64,000 nucleotides of DNA from Mesorhizobium sp. B2-1-8 (GCF_006442545.2 NZ_CP083952.1:2411501-2475500); one strand, 5' to 3'; counted from the stretch's first letter, positions 1 to 8,593 are shown. Made by a program: numbers and translations. Notes: generated by a model from the letters alone, not told the origin.

Positions 1-352
1 GGTTCATCCACTGGATGCCGGCGCCGCCGAAGAAGCTGTTCGGCCTGGCCATGGTCACGTCGAGATTGGGTGACCCGGCGCGGCCGATCTTGATTGCCAG
101 CCAGAGGAGATAGAGCGAGCCGGCGATCTTCATGGCAAGCTGCAGCGACGGCATGGCAAGCAGCAGCCCGGCAAGCCCGGCGGCGGCGGCCGCCGTCACC
201 GTTGCCAGGCCGGCCGCGCTTCCCGCCATCAAGGGAACCGAGCGGCGAAAGCCGAACTGCGCGCCCGAAGCGGTCGACAAGGTGGTGGCGATGCCTGGCG
301 TGGCGGTGGCCACGAAGGCGAACAGGATCAGCGGCAGGATAGGCTGGAGCAT
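1..352 (-). CDS. LysE/RhtB-family exporter, 3' part beyond window
   Basis: The reverse strand reads from an ATG at 352 to the window edge without a stop, about 117 codons. The product is very hydrophobic: an N-terminal helix (MLQPILPLILFAFVATATPG), then a Gly/Ala-rich stretch, a second helix, and a segment ending SLYLLWLAIKIGR. This is the usual N-terminal half of LysE/RhtB amino-acid exporters, including the helix-1 Pro-Gly and the helix-3 YLLWLAIK pattern. These inner-membrane proteins usually export amino acids or similar metabolites by proton exchange; the substrate cannot be read here. The gene is divergent from a LysR regulator starting at 448, the classic arrangement for LysE exporters. 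The C-terminal part lies outside the window. Confidence 0.85.
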   Translation of the reverse strand, partial: MLQPILPLILFAFVATATPGIATTLSTASGAQFGFRRSVPLMAGSAAGLATVTAAAAAGLAGLLLAMPSLQLAMKIAGSLYLLWLAIKIGRAGSPNLDVTMARPNSFFGGAGIQWMN

Positions 353-447
353 GGGGCGTCCTTTGTCGTGAGCTTCATGGTAGACGCCGGCTCGGATCAG
401 TAAATGCAATGTTTGCGATGCTCTACATTAGCGTTCATAATGCAGGG

Positions 448-1317
448 ATGATCCGCAATCTCGATACGAGCCTCGTGCGCACCTTCGTCACCGTCGCCGA
501 CAAGGCCAGCATGACGGCGGCGGCCAACGCGCTGCACTTGACCCAAGGCGCGGTCAGCCAGCAGGTCAAGCGCCTGGAAGAGACGCTCGGCTGCAGCCTG
601 TTCGAGCGCGACCGGCGCGGTCTGCGCCTGACCCATTCCGGCGAGCGGCTGTTCGACAAGGCAAGGCGCCTGCTCAGCCTCAATGATGAGATCTGGACCG
701 ACATGGTGGGGACTGCCGTCGCCGGCCAGGTGCGGCTCGGCGTGCCCTACGACCTTGTCGGTACCTTGCTGGCGCCCGTCTTGAAAGCCTATGCCGAGGC
801 GTATCCGCAGGTCGAGATATCGCTGGTCTGCGCCTCCTCGCCGGAACTGGCGGCGGCACTCGCGGCGGGAACCATCGACCTCGCGGTGATCGAGGAGCGG
901 GTCGGTCCGACGTCAGGCGAATGCCTGGCCATCGACCGGCTGGTCTGGGTCGGTGCAAGGGGTGGGGCGGCTCGCGCCAAGCGGCCATTGCCGGTCTCGA
1001 TCGTCGCCGACACCTGCGCCTTCCGGCCGGTGGTGCTGTCGGCACTCAACGAGCATGGGCTGGAATGGCGCAGCGTGTTCGAGAACGGCAACATCGACGC
1101 GACCACGGCGACGGTTCGCTCGGACCTTGCCGTCACCACATGGCTGGCGTCCACCGTGCCTGCGGATCTCGACATATTGCCGTTCGACGCCGGCCTGCCG
1201 CCCCTGCCGAATTTTGCCATCAACCTGCACCTGCCGAGGCATGGCGTGGGTACGGCGGCACAGGAGTTCGCACGGCATATACGTGAAGGGCTGGGGCGGC
1301 GATTGCAGGCGGCTTGA
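448..1317 (+). CDS. LysR-family transcriptional regulator
   Basis: A 289-residue LysR-type regulator. The N-terminal winged helix-turn-helix covers about residues 5-64 (DTSLVRTFVTVADKASMTAA, then LTQGAVSQQVKRLEETLG), followed by the periplasmic-binding-like effector domain. An in-frame ATG at 409 would add 13 residues of unconserved type, so I chose the ATG at 448, where the protein begins MIRNLDTSLVRTF as usual for the family. It is divergent from the LysE-type exporter at 1-352 with about 95 bp between, so it probably controls that exporter and itself. The inducer is not readable from the sequence. Confidence 0.88.
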   Translation: MIRNLDTSLVRTFVTVADKASMTAAANALHLTQGAVSQQVKRLEETLGCSLFERDRRGLRLTHSGERLFDKARRLLSLNDEIWTDMVGTAVAGQVRLGVPYDLVGTLLAPVLKAYAEAYPQVEISLVCASSPELAAALAAGTIDLAVIEERVGPTSGECLAIDRLVWVGARGGAARAKRPLPVSIVADTCAFRPVVLSALNEHGLEWRSVFENGNIDATTATVRSDLAVTTWLASTVPADLDILPFDAGLPPLPNFAINLHLPRHGVGTAAQEFARHIREGLGRRLQAA

Positions 1318-1327
1318 TGGTGCGCCC

Positions 1328-1491
1328 CCTTCTCCCCGTCACTATACGGGGAGAAGGTGCCGGCAGGCGGATGAGGGGCAGCGCGACCCGATCCGTTTTC
1401 ATATCCACAGACGTTTCGTCCAATTGGCGAGGTCAGCGCTGCCCCTCATTGCCCTGCCGGGCATTTCTCCCCGTATAGTGACGGGGAGAAA
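1328..1491. repeat. Mosaic palindromic repeat, tail-to-tail pair
   Basis: Two related units in opposite orientation. Unit A (1328-1384) has the hairpin TTCTCCCCGT-cacta-TACGGGGAGAA followed by a tail GGTGCCGGCAGGCGGATGAG. Unit B (1435-1491) is the reverse: the tail complement (CCCTCATTGCCCTGCCGGGC) followed by the same hairpin. The spacer contains CGTTTCGTCCAATTG. The same three parts recur at 11238-11410 with the units arranged the other way round. The architecture resembles intergenic mosaic elements of rhizobia (RIME-like); the exact family is not confirmed. The hairpins may also terminate transcription of the LysR gene. Confidence 0.75.
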
Positions 1492-1499
1492 GAACCACT

Positions 1500-2829
1500 T
1501 GTCCGAACCGGATAGATAGGTAACAGAATGGACCGATAGCATGGGTGACAGTTTTCTTGTCCGCCGGGAGGACCGGCGATGGTTTGGCGAGCGACTGGCA
1601 TCATGGACGAGCGGCTTCGGTTTGTAGTGGATTGCCTGGCCGGCGAGGAGACGATGAGCGCGCTTTGTGGGGCCTACGGCATATCGCGCAAGAGCGGCTA
1701 CAAATGGCTTGGTCGCTATCGGGAGTTTGGCCCGGAAGGTTTGCATGATCTGCCGCGGGCGCCGCTCGAGCACGGCCGAGCAACGGCAGCGGAGCTGGTG
1801 GATCGGATTTTGGCGGAGAAGCAAGCGCATCCGCTGTGGGGTCCAAAGAAGATCATTGCGCGCCTGAGACGCAGCGAGCCCTGCTGCGACTGGCCGGCGG
1901 TCTCGACGGCAGGCGAGATCCTGAAGCGGCACGGTCTTGTGGGACGCCGGCGCAGGCGCTGGCGGGCTGAGGGCAACGGGCCATGGCCGGAGCCTGCGGA
2001 GCCGAATGCGGTGTGGACGGCAGACCACAAGGGGTGGTTCCGGACCCGTGACGGATGGCGCTGCGAGCCGTTGACGGTGATGGATGCATTGAGCCGCTAT
2101 CTGCTGGGGCTCGAGGCGACGGGCTCGACGGCCGACGAGGAGGCGTGGCCGGTGTTTGAGCGGCTGTTTGAGGAGAACGGTCTGCCGGATCGCATCCGAA
2201 GCGACAACGGCCCGCCATTTGCGTCGGCCGGCGTCACAGGGTTGACGCCGCTTGCGGTGCGCTTCATCAAGCTCGGCATCGCTCTGGAGCGCATCCAGCC
2301 AGGCAAGCCGCAGCAGAACGGACGTCATGAGCGTTTCCACCTGACCATGCTGCCGATGGCCAAGGAACCGGCGGCCGACAGGGCGGCCCAGAGCCAGGCT
2401 TTCGAGGACTTTCGGCGCAGCTACAATGAGGAGCGTCCGCACGAGGCGCTTAGCATGGACACCCCGGCGCAGCACTACCGTCCCTCGACCCGGCCGATGC
2501 CGAAGACAGCTCCTGAACCCGACTATCCGGCCGAGGCAGCGGTGCGCGGCGTGCGCCAGAATGGCGCCGTCAAATGGCGAGGCACAGAGATCTATGTCTC
2601 GGCCACGTTGGCCGGCGAACCGATCGCCATTGAGGAGACCGAGAACGGCAAGTGGGCCATGCGTTTCTACGCCCATCCGCTCGGCTTCATCGACGACAAG
2701 CACATGAAACTGGTTCGCCGCAGCGCCGCGCCAACCGGACCGCTTGGCGCTGCGGCAACCGCATCTTAGGGGGAGAAAACTGTTACCTATGTATCCGGTT
2801 CATTCTGTTACCCATCTATCCGCTGGACA
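1500..2829 (+). mobile_element. Complete IS481-type insertion sequence
   Basis: About 1.33 kb, bounded by imperfect inverted ends that both start TGTCC. Left end 1500-1556 and right end 2774-2829 align over about 55 bases with a few indels. Each end contains two tandem copies of a motif like GGATAGATRGGTAACAG, which look like transposase-binding sites. CACT directly precedes the left end (1496-1499) and directly follows the right end (2830-2833), consistent with a 4-bp target duplication. It carries one intact transposase gene. The element sits against the palindromic repeat on its left, and its right end lies 3 bp before the stop codon of the neighbouring reverse-strand gene. The matching ends, intact gene and possible duplication suggest a recent insertion. 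Confidence 0.88.
1579..2769 (+). CDS. IS481-family transposase
   Basis: A 396-residue transposase. An N-terminal helix-turn-helix (residues about 22-60, LCGAYGISRKSGYKWLGRYR) is followed by an rve integrase core with Asp149 (WTADHKGWF), Asp209 (RSDNGPPF) and Glu251 (NGRHERFH) as the likely catalytic triad. The C-terminal region contains the YNEERPHEAL motif typical of IS3/IS481-type enzymes. The start is supported by GGGAGG 8 bases upstream of the ATG at 1579; a downstream ATG at 1603 is possible. No frameshift or internal stop was seen, so it may be active. Confidence 0.93.
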   Translation: MVWRATGIMDERLRFVVDCLAGEETMSALCGAYGISRKSGYKWLGRYREFGPEGLHDLPRAPLEHGRATAAELVDRILAEKQAHPLWGPKKIIARLRRSEPCCDWPAVSTAGEILKRHGLVGRRRRRWRAEGNGPWPEPAEPNAVWTADHKGWFRTRDGWRCEPLTVMDALSRYLLGLEATGSTADEEAWPVFERLFEENGLPDRIRSDNGPPFASAGVTGLTPLAVRFIKLGIALERIQPGKPQQNGRHERFHLTMLPMAKEPAADRAAQSQAFEDFRRSYNEERPHEALSMDTPAQHYRPSTRPMPKTAPEPDYPAEAAVRGVRQNGAVKWRGTEIYVSATLAGEPIAIEETENGKWAMRFYAHPLGFIDDKHMKLVRRSAAPTGPLGAAATAS

Positions 2830-2832
2830 CAC

Positions 2833-3483
2833 TCACTTCCAATTTTTCCGCCGTTCGAGCTCGGCGTCGGAGGGCTTGCCCGTGACGAAGGAGCCGACCT
2901 CGATTTCGCCGGCGCGCTCGTAGGTCGCCATGATGACGCCGGTGGTGGAAGCCTGCGATTTGATAAGCTTGAAGGCGGCCGGCATCGCGGCGTCGCCGAA
3001 CAGCCGCTTGCCCTTGCCCAGCAACAGCGGGAAGGTCATCAGCCGGATCTCGTCGATCAGCCCGTTGGCGAGCAAGGTCTGAATGAGATTGCCAGATCCC
3101 TGGATGAGCAGGTCAGGTCCATCTTCCTGCTTGAGGCGGCGCAAAGTCGCGATGATATCGGGCCCAAGCGCGTGCGTGTTCTGCCAGGTCAGGGTATCCG
3201 GCCGATGCGTCGCCACATATTTGGTCGCTGGGTTGAAGGCATCCGCGATCGGATCCTTCTGGTACGGCCAATACGCGGCGAAGATGTCATAGGTTCTGCG
3301 GCCGAGCAGCAGGGCGAAGGGTTTGGAGAACAGTTCATCCATTGCCGCGCCCGCCACCTCGTCAAAATAGTGGAACGTCCAGCCGCCGAATTTGAAGCCG
3401 CCGACCGGATCTTCTTCCGGTCCACCTGGGGCCTGCATGACGCCATCGAGGCTGACGAAGGTCGCGGCTATGATCTTTCTCAT
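2833..3483 (-). CDS. Dihydrofolate-reductase-family (RibD C-terminal-like) protein
   Basis: A 216-residue protein of the DHFR-like/RibD_C family, which binds NADPH. It begins RKIIAATFVSLDGVMQAPGG, the typical first strand and DGV loop, and contains LLLGRRTYDIFAAYWP and the late DLLIQGSGNLIQTLL segment (family pattern GSxxLxxxLL). True folate reduction is not implied; most members of this type are uncharacterised reductases. The start at 3483 has a good site (AAGGAG 8-9 bases upstream). The stop codon lies 3 bp from the right end of the IS481-type element, so the reading frame was spared by the insertion but its 3' end or terminator was separated. Confidence 0.85.
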   Translation of the reverse strand: MRKIIAATFVSLDGVMQAPGGPEEDPVGGFKFGGWTFHYFDEVAGAAMDELFSKPFALLLGRRTYDIFAAYWPYQKDPIADAFNPATKYVATHRPDTLTWQNTHALGPDIIATLRRLKQEDGPDLLIQGSGNLIQTLLANGLIDEIRLMTFPLLLGKGKRLFGDAAMPAAFKLIKSQASTTGVIMATYERAGEIEVGSFVTGKPSDAELERRKNWK

Positions 3484-3577
3484 CCGTCTTCTCCTTTTTG
3501 CGATCCGCACTGTCACGGCCAGATTCAGTCTCAGGACGAACGGCAGGCCTCCTTTTCGACACGCGACGACAAATTTT

Positions 3578-3681
3578 TACAGCATGTCGCGGCGAATAGG
3601 ATTCGCCCGACCTGCTGTAGCTTCTGATTTGATGCATGTCGTTATCCCGGAACCGAGGACACTTCCGAGCGACATGCATTA
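3578..3681. repeat. About 104-bp two-hairpin interspersed repeat (copy R1)
   Basis: This has two palindromes. The first (3578-3619) has arms TACAGCA / TGCTGTA with an inner CGAAT/ATTCG. The second (3634-3680) has arms TGCATGTCG / CGACATGCA around TTATCCCGGAACCG. A near-identical copy is at 42814-42919. Single second-hairpin copies are at 27229-27279 (inverted) and 58944-58990. The last three bases (TTA, 3679-3681) form the TAA stop of the downstream-facing reverse-strand gene. Confidence 0.85.
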
Positions 3682-4521
3682 GCCGTTGCCGCCAGCGTGA
3701 ACAGGGTCGGAGGAGAACCAGACTTCGCCGAAGATTGCCGTGGCGGTGCCGTTTGGCTGCCTGTCCTCGATCAGCCAGATCGAGCGGCTGCGCGCGGCCT
3801 CTTCGCGTGTCGGGATCTTCGCGGCCGTATCCGCGGTCGGCGCCCCGACACAAGGGATGAACCACGAGCGCATGAACGGATGGCAGGCGAAGCCTTTCTC
3901 GCCGCGGGTCACCATCACCGCGAACGGAACGCGCTCGGCCGGACGCCACGGGAAGATCATGCGGCCGCCGGGGCGCAACGCCTTCAGCCATCCGGCGGGA
4001 GGGGCCACGACACCCGCATTGACATAGACGATGTCTGATGGCGGCAGGGGCGAGGTCACGGCGTCGCCATGAACAACAGTCGCATTGCCATAGGCTTCGA
4101 GATTTCCGCGCGCTAGTTCGGCCATCTGGTCGTCGAGCTCGAAAGCAGCGACGGTGCCGCCTGGCGAAACCAGCGTGGCAAGCAAAGCCGTGTAGTAACC
4201 GCTGCCGGCGCCGATATGCGTGACGGCCTCGCCGGGTCTCGGTGCGAGTTTTCCGATCCAAATGGCATGCAGGAAGGGTTCGCCATTGTTGATGCCCTTG
4301 TCGGCGTCGAGCGCCACCAGCACGTTCTGGTAGATGTGAGCCGGATCGGCGCTTGGCGTCATAAATGTGGCGTTTCCGGCAATGATCGTCCATGGCCCGG
4401 GGCCGAGGAAGGCTTCGCGCGGCACGCTGGCGAACACCTCTTCCAGGCGCGGGTCCGACGAGGCGGCGTTGGCCGCCATCAGCCGCGCGTAGAATCTCCT
4501 GATGTCGTTGATGTTGCTCAT
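3679..4521 (-). CDS. Protein-L-isoaspartate O-methyltransferase-like protein
   Basis: A 280-residue class I SAM-dependent methyltransferase resembling the Pcm family. It has the SAM-binding motif VTHIGAGSGYYTALLA (about residues 100-115; Pcm enzymes have VLEIGTGSGYxxAxLA), an acidic FELDDQMAELA motif II and a later DIVYVNAGV segment. The upstream ATFMTPSADPAHIYQN replaces the usual isoaspartate-pocket sequence, so the substrate may differ from damaged proteins. It is slightly longer than standard Pcm (about 215 residues), with an extra C-terminal region. The gene stands alone between repeat R1 and mntH. The stop codon is supplied by repeat R1. Confidence 0.78.
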   Translation of the reverse strand: MSNINDIRRFYARLMAANAASSDPRLEEVFASVPREAFLGPGPWTIIAGNATFMTPSADPAHIYQNVLVALDADKGINNGEPFLHAIWIGKLAPRPGEAVTHIGAGSGYYTALLATLVSPGGTVAAFELDDQMAELARGNLEAYGNATVVHGDAVTSPLPPSDIVYVNAGVVAPPAGWLKALRPGGRMIFPWRPAERVPFAVMVTRGEKGFACHPFMRSWFIPCVGAPTADTAAKIPTREEAARSRSIWLIEDRQPNGTATAIFGEVWFSSDPVHAGGNG

Positions 4522-4575
4522 GGCATCGGGAAAGATAGAGCGATCTGGCGGTTTGTCCCGGGATTAGACGGGCCT

Positions 4576-5937
4576 TCAACCGACCCCGGACATGGTGTCG
4601 TAGAGCAGCTTGAAATTGAGCACCAGGATGATGGCCGCGACCAGCCAGGCCAATGCCGCCACGCCGCGCGGGATGGCGAGGTTGCCCATCTTCTTCTTGT
4701 CGGAGACGAATTGCACCAGTGGGATGACCGCGAAAGGCAGTTGCATGGACAGGATCACCTGGCTGAATACCAGCAACTGGCCGGTGCCCTTCTCGCCATA
4801 GAGCGCGGTGACGACCACCACCGGAACGATGGCCACGCCGCGCGTCAAAAGGCGCCTTGCCCAGTTGGGGATGCGCAGCCGCAGGAAACCTTCCATGATG
4901 ATCTGGCCGGCCAGCGTCGCCGTCACCGTCGAGTTGAGGCCCGAGGCCAGCAGGGCCACGGCAAACAGGATCGAGGCGATGCCGAGGCCAAGCAGCGGCG
5001 ACAGCAGCTTGAAAGCCTGGTCGATCTCGGCGACATGCTGGTGCCCAGTATCGTGGAAGGCGACCACCGCGACGATCAGGATGGCGGCGTTGACGAACAG
5101 CGCCAGCATCAGGGCAATGGTGGAGTCCGTCGTCGCCCATTTGATGGCATCGCGTTTGCCCGCCTCGGTGCGCTCATAGGCGCGGGTCTGCACGATCGAG
5201 GAATGCAGATAGAGGTTGTGCGGCATCACCGTGGCGCCGATGATGCCGATGGCGATGTAGAGCATCGCCGGGTTGGTGACGATCTCGGAGGACGGCACGA
5301 ACATCGAATGCAGGATCGTGCCGGCCGGCGGTGCGGCAACGAAGATCTGGATGGCAAAGCAGCTGAAAATAATGATCAGAAGCGCGACGACGAAGGCTTC
5401 GAGATAGCGGAAACCCTTGTTCATCAGGAGCAGGACGAGGAAAGCGTCGAGCGCGGTCAGCATGGCGCCGCCGACCAGCGGGATGCCGAACAAAAGCTGC
5501 AGCGCGATCGCGGTGCCGATCACCTCGGCGAGGTCACAGGCGATGATGGCGAGCTCGCAGGCGATCCACAGCACGAAGTTGACCGGGCGCGGGTAGTAGG
5601 CGCGGCAGGCCTGGGCGAGGTCGCGGCCGGTGGCGATGCCAAGCCGCGCGGCCAGTGCCTGCAGCAGGATCGCCATCAGGTTCGACAGCATGATGATGAA
5701 CAAAAGCGTGTAGCCGAACTGGGCGCCGCCGGCGAGGTCGGTCGCCCAGTTGCCCGGGTCCATATAGCCGACCGAAACCATGTAGCCCGGACCCATGAAG
5801 GCGAACAGGCGGCGGAACCAGACTCCTGTAGGCACCGCGATGGTGGAATTGACCTCGCGCAGGCTTGGCTGATCGTCTTCCTCCCGTTTGGCGAACCGCC
5901 ATGCGGACCGGGGGGCTGTGACGTCTGCTTCTAACAT
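4576..5937 (-). CDS. mntH: Nramp-type manganese transporter MntH
   Basis: A 453-residue Nramp-family inner-membrane proton/divalent-metal symporter with about 11 hydrophobic helices. The metal-binding helix-1 motif Asp60-Pro-Gly-Asn63 ([12 protein letters not shown]) and the helix-6 motif Met238-Pro-His240 ([12 protein letters not shown]) are both intact, as expected for Mn(II) transport. An in-frame ATG at 5994 would add 19 residues; I prefer 5937 because it has GGAAAG just upstream and leaves the palindromic region at 5991-6012 as a promoter element. mntR lies 1.9 kb away, so manganese repression is expected. Confidence 0.93.
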   Translation of the reverse strand: MLEADVTAPRSAWRFAKREEDDQPSLREVNSTIAVPTGVWFRRLFAFMGPGYMVSVGYMDPGNWATDLAGGAQFGYTLLFIIMLSNLMAILLQALAARLGIATGRDLAQACRAYYPRPVNFVLWIACELAIIACDLAEVIGTAIALQLLFGIPLVGGAMLTALDAFLVLLLMNKGFRYLEAFVVALLIIIFSCFAIQIFVAAPPAGTILHSMFVPSSEIVTNPAMLYIAIGIIGATVMPHNLYLHSSIVQTRAYERTEAGKRDAIKWATTDSTIALMLALFVNAAILIVAVVAFHDTGHQHVAEIDQAFKLLSPLLGLGIASILFAVALLASGLNSTVTATLAGQIIMEGFLRLRIPNWARRLLTRGVAIVPVVVVTALYGEKGTGQLLVFSQVILSMQLPFAVIPLVQFVSDKKKMGNLAIPRGVAALAWLVAAIILVLNFKLLYDTMSGVG

Positions 5938-5990
5938 GAAAAGGCTTTCCGCAGCTTCGGGAGGATACCCATAAGCTATGCCATGGCTCA

Positions 5991-6012
5991 ACATTATGCA
6001 ATAGGCTATATT
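5991..6012 (-). promoter_or_regulatory. Candidate MntR-type operator upstream of mntH
   Basis: The reverse strand reads ATATAGCCTATTGCATAAT, a partial dyad around CCTATT. It resembles the known MntR box pattern (ATAGC, 4-5 bases, GCTAT) with mismatches in the right half. It lies about 55-75 bases upstream of the chosen mntH start. A second short dyad, CATAAGCTATG (5970-5980), is closer to the start. The resemblance is visible, but binding is inference. Confidence 0.35.
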
Positions 6013-6086
6013 TCATTGTCGATGCTTTTTATCCGGCATTTTACCGAAAGTGGCGGACAAGCCGTCGGATTCCGTATCCGAGCCGC

Positions 6087-7616
6087 CTAGCGCGCGCTTC
6101 CGACGGAAAGCCCTCTATCGCTGCAGTAGCGCTCGAGCGTATCGACCGAAGCCTTGGGATCGGCTAGCGCCACATAGGTGTCGGGCCGCAGGAGGTAGAG
6201 CGCATCGCGCGCCAGGCCTGCCTCCTCATGGGCGGGCCGCCAGTCGAAGACGCTGAGCGGAACCCGATGGCGCTCGCACCAGGACCTGACGTCCTCGCTG
6301 GCGACGCCGTAGATGTGGATCTGCCATTGCGTGGCGGCGAGCGAGGCAAAATTGTCCACTCCATCGACCGGGGCCCAAGGCAGCCGCTCGCCGCCGCGCA
6401 CTTCGCCCGCGGATCCCTCGCTGAGTGGGCTTTGGCGATAGTTGAGGGTGATCTGCGAAACAGTCCGGAAGATGAATTCGCGAACCCGGTCGATGCCGAG
6501 TATCCTGGGCACGACAATCGGCGCGATCCGCGTGCGCACGAGGTCGGCGATGCGCCCGTCGGCGGTGACGAAAGTGAAGATGCGGTCGGTGGTGGCAACC
6601 AGGCGCTTGGCGAATGCGATGCGCTCGATCTCATAGCTGTCGAGCACGGCATCGGGCGCCTGCGCCGCGAGCACGGAAGACAGTTTCCATGCAAGGTTGA
6701 TCGCGTCCCCGATCCCGGTGTTCATCCCTTGTCCGCCGACTGGACTGTGGATGTGCGCCGCGTCACCCAGCAGGAATGTACGGCCCTTGCGGAATTGACC
6801 GGCCACGCGGTGGTGGACGTGGTAGGTCGAAAACCAGTTCACCTTTTCGATCTTGATCTTGAGGTTTTCGATCGCCTGGCGGCTGACGTCGTCGAATGTC
6901 AGCGTGTCGGCCTGATCCGCGCGCTCGTCCCGGACCGTACCGATCAGCCGAGCACGGCGCGTGTCCGCCAGAGGAAAGATCGCCAGGAAGTCGGCTTCAT
7001 CGAGATCGACATGCAATTCGCCATTGATCGATGCACCGGATGCCTCGACATCCGCGACGTAGAAAAGTTCACGGTAGGTACCACCGGAAAACCCCGCCGA
7101 TATCGTCTCGCGCACCAAGGAATGCGTGCCGTCACAACCAGCCAGATAGCTGAACTCGGCGGTCTCCTCGCCGTGCTCGCCACGCAGGTGGGCGACGATG
7201 CGGTCGCCATGGTCGGTGAAGTCATGCAATTCGGTCCGCCGCTCGACGGTGACGCCCAATTGTCCGAGCCGTTCGACCAGAAGGCGTTCGTGCTCGTCCT
7301 GCGGAAAGATTTGCAAAAACGAATAGGGCGACAGATCCTCACCGATCGCCGCGAACGGTATGCGCGCCTCAGCTTCACCTCGCACCCACAAATTGGCGGC
7401 GCGCACCTTGTGGCCGCGCGCGACCACGGCATCGGCCAGATCGAGTTGACGGTAGAGTTCGAGCGTGTGCGCGGCAACGGCCAAGGCGCGCGACGTCGTT
7501 CCCGGCTCGGCGGTCCTGTCTATGATGCGGACGCCGACACCCAGCTTGGTGAGCCAAAGCGCCAGAACCAGGCCGGTAGGGCCGGCCCCTACGATGAGAA
7601 CGTCACTGCGGGTCAT
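6087..7616 (-). CDS. FAD-dependent aromatic-type monooxygenase
   Basis: A 509-residue class A flavoprotein monooxygenase of the p-hydroxybenzoate hydroxylase fold (MhpA/PgaE-like). It shows the N-terminal FAD Rossmann motif LIVGAGPTGLVLALWL, the middle DG motif (AGCDGTHSLVRE) and the GD motif that contacts FAD ribose (FLLGDAAHIHSPVGGQGMN). These enzymes use NAD(P)H and O2 to hydroxylate phenolic or polyketide substrates in the cytosol; the substrate is not known. The start at 7616 has AGGGAG 6 bases upstream; the frame stays open further upstream, but that part is not conserved. It lies between mntH and mntR and is divergent from mntR. Confidence 0.88.
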   Translation of the reverse strand: MTRSDVLIVGAGPTGLVLALWLTKLGVGVRIIDRTAEPGTTSRALAVAAHTLELYRQLDLADAVVARGHKVRAANLWVRGEAEARIPFAAIGEDLSPYSFLQIFPQDEHERLLVERLGQLGVTVERRTELHDFTDHGDRIVAHLRGEHGEETAEFSYLAGCDGTHSLVRETISAGFSGGTYRELFYVADVEASGASINGELHVDLDEADFLAIFPLADTRRARLIGTVRDERADQADTLTFDDVSRQAIENLKIKIEKVNWFSTYHVHHRVAGQFRKGRTFLLGDAAHIHSPVGGQGMNTGIGDAINLAWKLSSVLAAQAPDAVLDSYEIERIAFAKRLVATTDRIFTFVTADGRIADLVRTRIAPIVVPRILGIDRVREFIFRTVSQITLNYRQSPLSEGSAGEVRGGERLPWAPVDGVDNFASLAATQWQIHIYGVASEDVRSWCERHRVPLSVFDWRPAHEEAGLARDALYLLRPDTYVALADPKASVDTLERYCSDRGLSVGSAR

Positions 7617-7850
7617 GTTTTTCTCCCTGGCGGTGATTGCAGTCGGGCGGTTTCGGATCAGCAACATCCAAATATGGCCGCGGGAGTGGCGGACAATGCC
7701 ACCGGATCCATTTCTGCGGCAGAGGAACGTCGTCCCAAAACGCGTCGCCCGCTTGCCGATCGACAAACATGCCTCCAAATAAACGGCCTGAAGAATCAGA
7801 GCCCGTGCTATAAAAGCAGCGACGGCTAAACTTCCGAGGAGGAGCGCGCG

Positions 7851-8300
7851 TTGGCGCTGAAGAACAGACCGGTCCCGCGTGAGCCGTTGCTCGATGCCGA
7901 TGTCCATTCGGAAGGGTTCCGGCAGACGCGCGAAGCGCGCCGCAGCGCGCTGGTCGAGGACTATGTCGAACTGATCGCCGACCTGATCGAGGACGGCAAT
8001 GAGGCGCGCCAGGTCGACATCGCCGCTCGCCTCGGCGTCGCCCAGCCGACGGTGGCCAAGATGCTGACGCGGCTTTGCGCCGATGGGCTGGTGTCGCGAA
8101 AACCCTATCGCGGCGTGTTCCTCACCGAAGCCGGCCGTAAGGTCGCGGAGGAAAGTCGCATTCGCCACCAGACGGTCGAGGCCTTCCTGCGCTCCCTCGG
8201 CGTCAGCGCCGAGACGGCGCGCATCGACGCCGAGGGCATCGAGCACCATGTCAGCGCCGAGACGCTGGAAGCGTTTCGCAAGGCGATGACGGCGCGCTGA
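7851..8300 (+). CDS. mntR: Manganese-responsive regulator MntR (TTG start)
   Basis: A 149-residue DtxR/MntR-family regulator. The winged helix is at about residues 35-90 ([20 protein letters not shown], then [20 protein letters not shown]), followed by the metal-binding/dimerisation region with His and Glu residues ([14 protein letters not shown] and [13 protein letters not shown]). It probably represses mntH when Mn(II) is plentiful. The start is TTG at 7851, preceded by GAGGAGGAG; no better ATG exists in frame. It is divergent from the FAD monooxygenase, with 234 bp between. Confidence 0.9.
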   Translation: MALKNRPVPREPLLDADVHSEGFRQTREARRSALVEDYVELIADLIEDGNEARQVDIAARLGVAQPTVAKMLTRLCADGLVSRKPYRGVFLTEAGRKVAEESRIRHQTVEAFLRSLGVSAETARIDAEGIEHHVSAETLEAFRKAMTAR

Positions 8301-8404
8301 AGCGTTCCATTGCCGGCTTGCCGGACAACGTTAGCCACTGGAACCGCCGCCGCTTGTGCACGTTGCCTTTTATCGCGCGCTTGTTGCGCGCCAGGGAGGA
8401 AGCA

Positions 8405-8593
8405 ATGGGCGTCGAGCAGGCACCAACCGCAAAAGGCAAGCAGGCAGCCACAGGACTGAAGCAGGCGGCCGCCAGGGACGAGCGCAAGACCGAGGCCGAA
8501 ACGGGCCACCCGCTGAAGAAAGGCGCCGATCGGATCGAGGAACGCTCGAAAAGCTCTGATGGAAAGAGCGCAGGCGCCAAGCAGAAGGGTTGA
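8405..8593 (+). CDS. Small hydrophilic protein of unknown function
   Basis: A 62-residue, Lys/Glu/Ala-rich protein with no hydrophobic segment, starting MGVEQAPTAKGKQAATG. The start is well supported by GGGAGGA 5 bases before the ATG at 8405. An upstream ATG at 8318 in the same frame lacks a good site. The composition suggests a disordered or stress-type protein. It stands alone about 100 bp after mntR. I do not recognise a family. Confidence 0.6.
   Translation: MGVEQAPTAKGKQAATGLKQAAARDERKTEAETGHPLKKGADRIEERSKSSDGKSAGAKQKG

Noticed and set aside
1399..2703. Long reverse-strand open frame opposite the transposase gene
   Set aside because: It is rich in Arg/Ala/Pro without any family pattern and lies opposite a clear IS481-type transposase; it is an antisense shadow of GC-rich coding DNA.
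4216..5934. 572-codon forward open frame opposite mntH
   Set aside because: Composition is Gln/Asp/Gly/Arg-heavy with no domain, and it is exactly antisense to the well-conserved MntH protein.
5938..6060. Manganese riboswitch (yybP-ykoY type) in the mntH leader
   Set aside because: The conserved loop pattern of that riboswitch is not seen; only protein-type dyads are visible.
7617..8249. 210-codon upstream extension of the FAD monooxygenase frame
   Set aside because: The conserved protein starts at the ATG at 7616 with a good ribosome site; the extension runs antisense into mntR and lacks any family resemblance.
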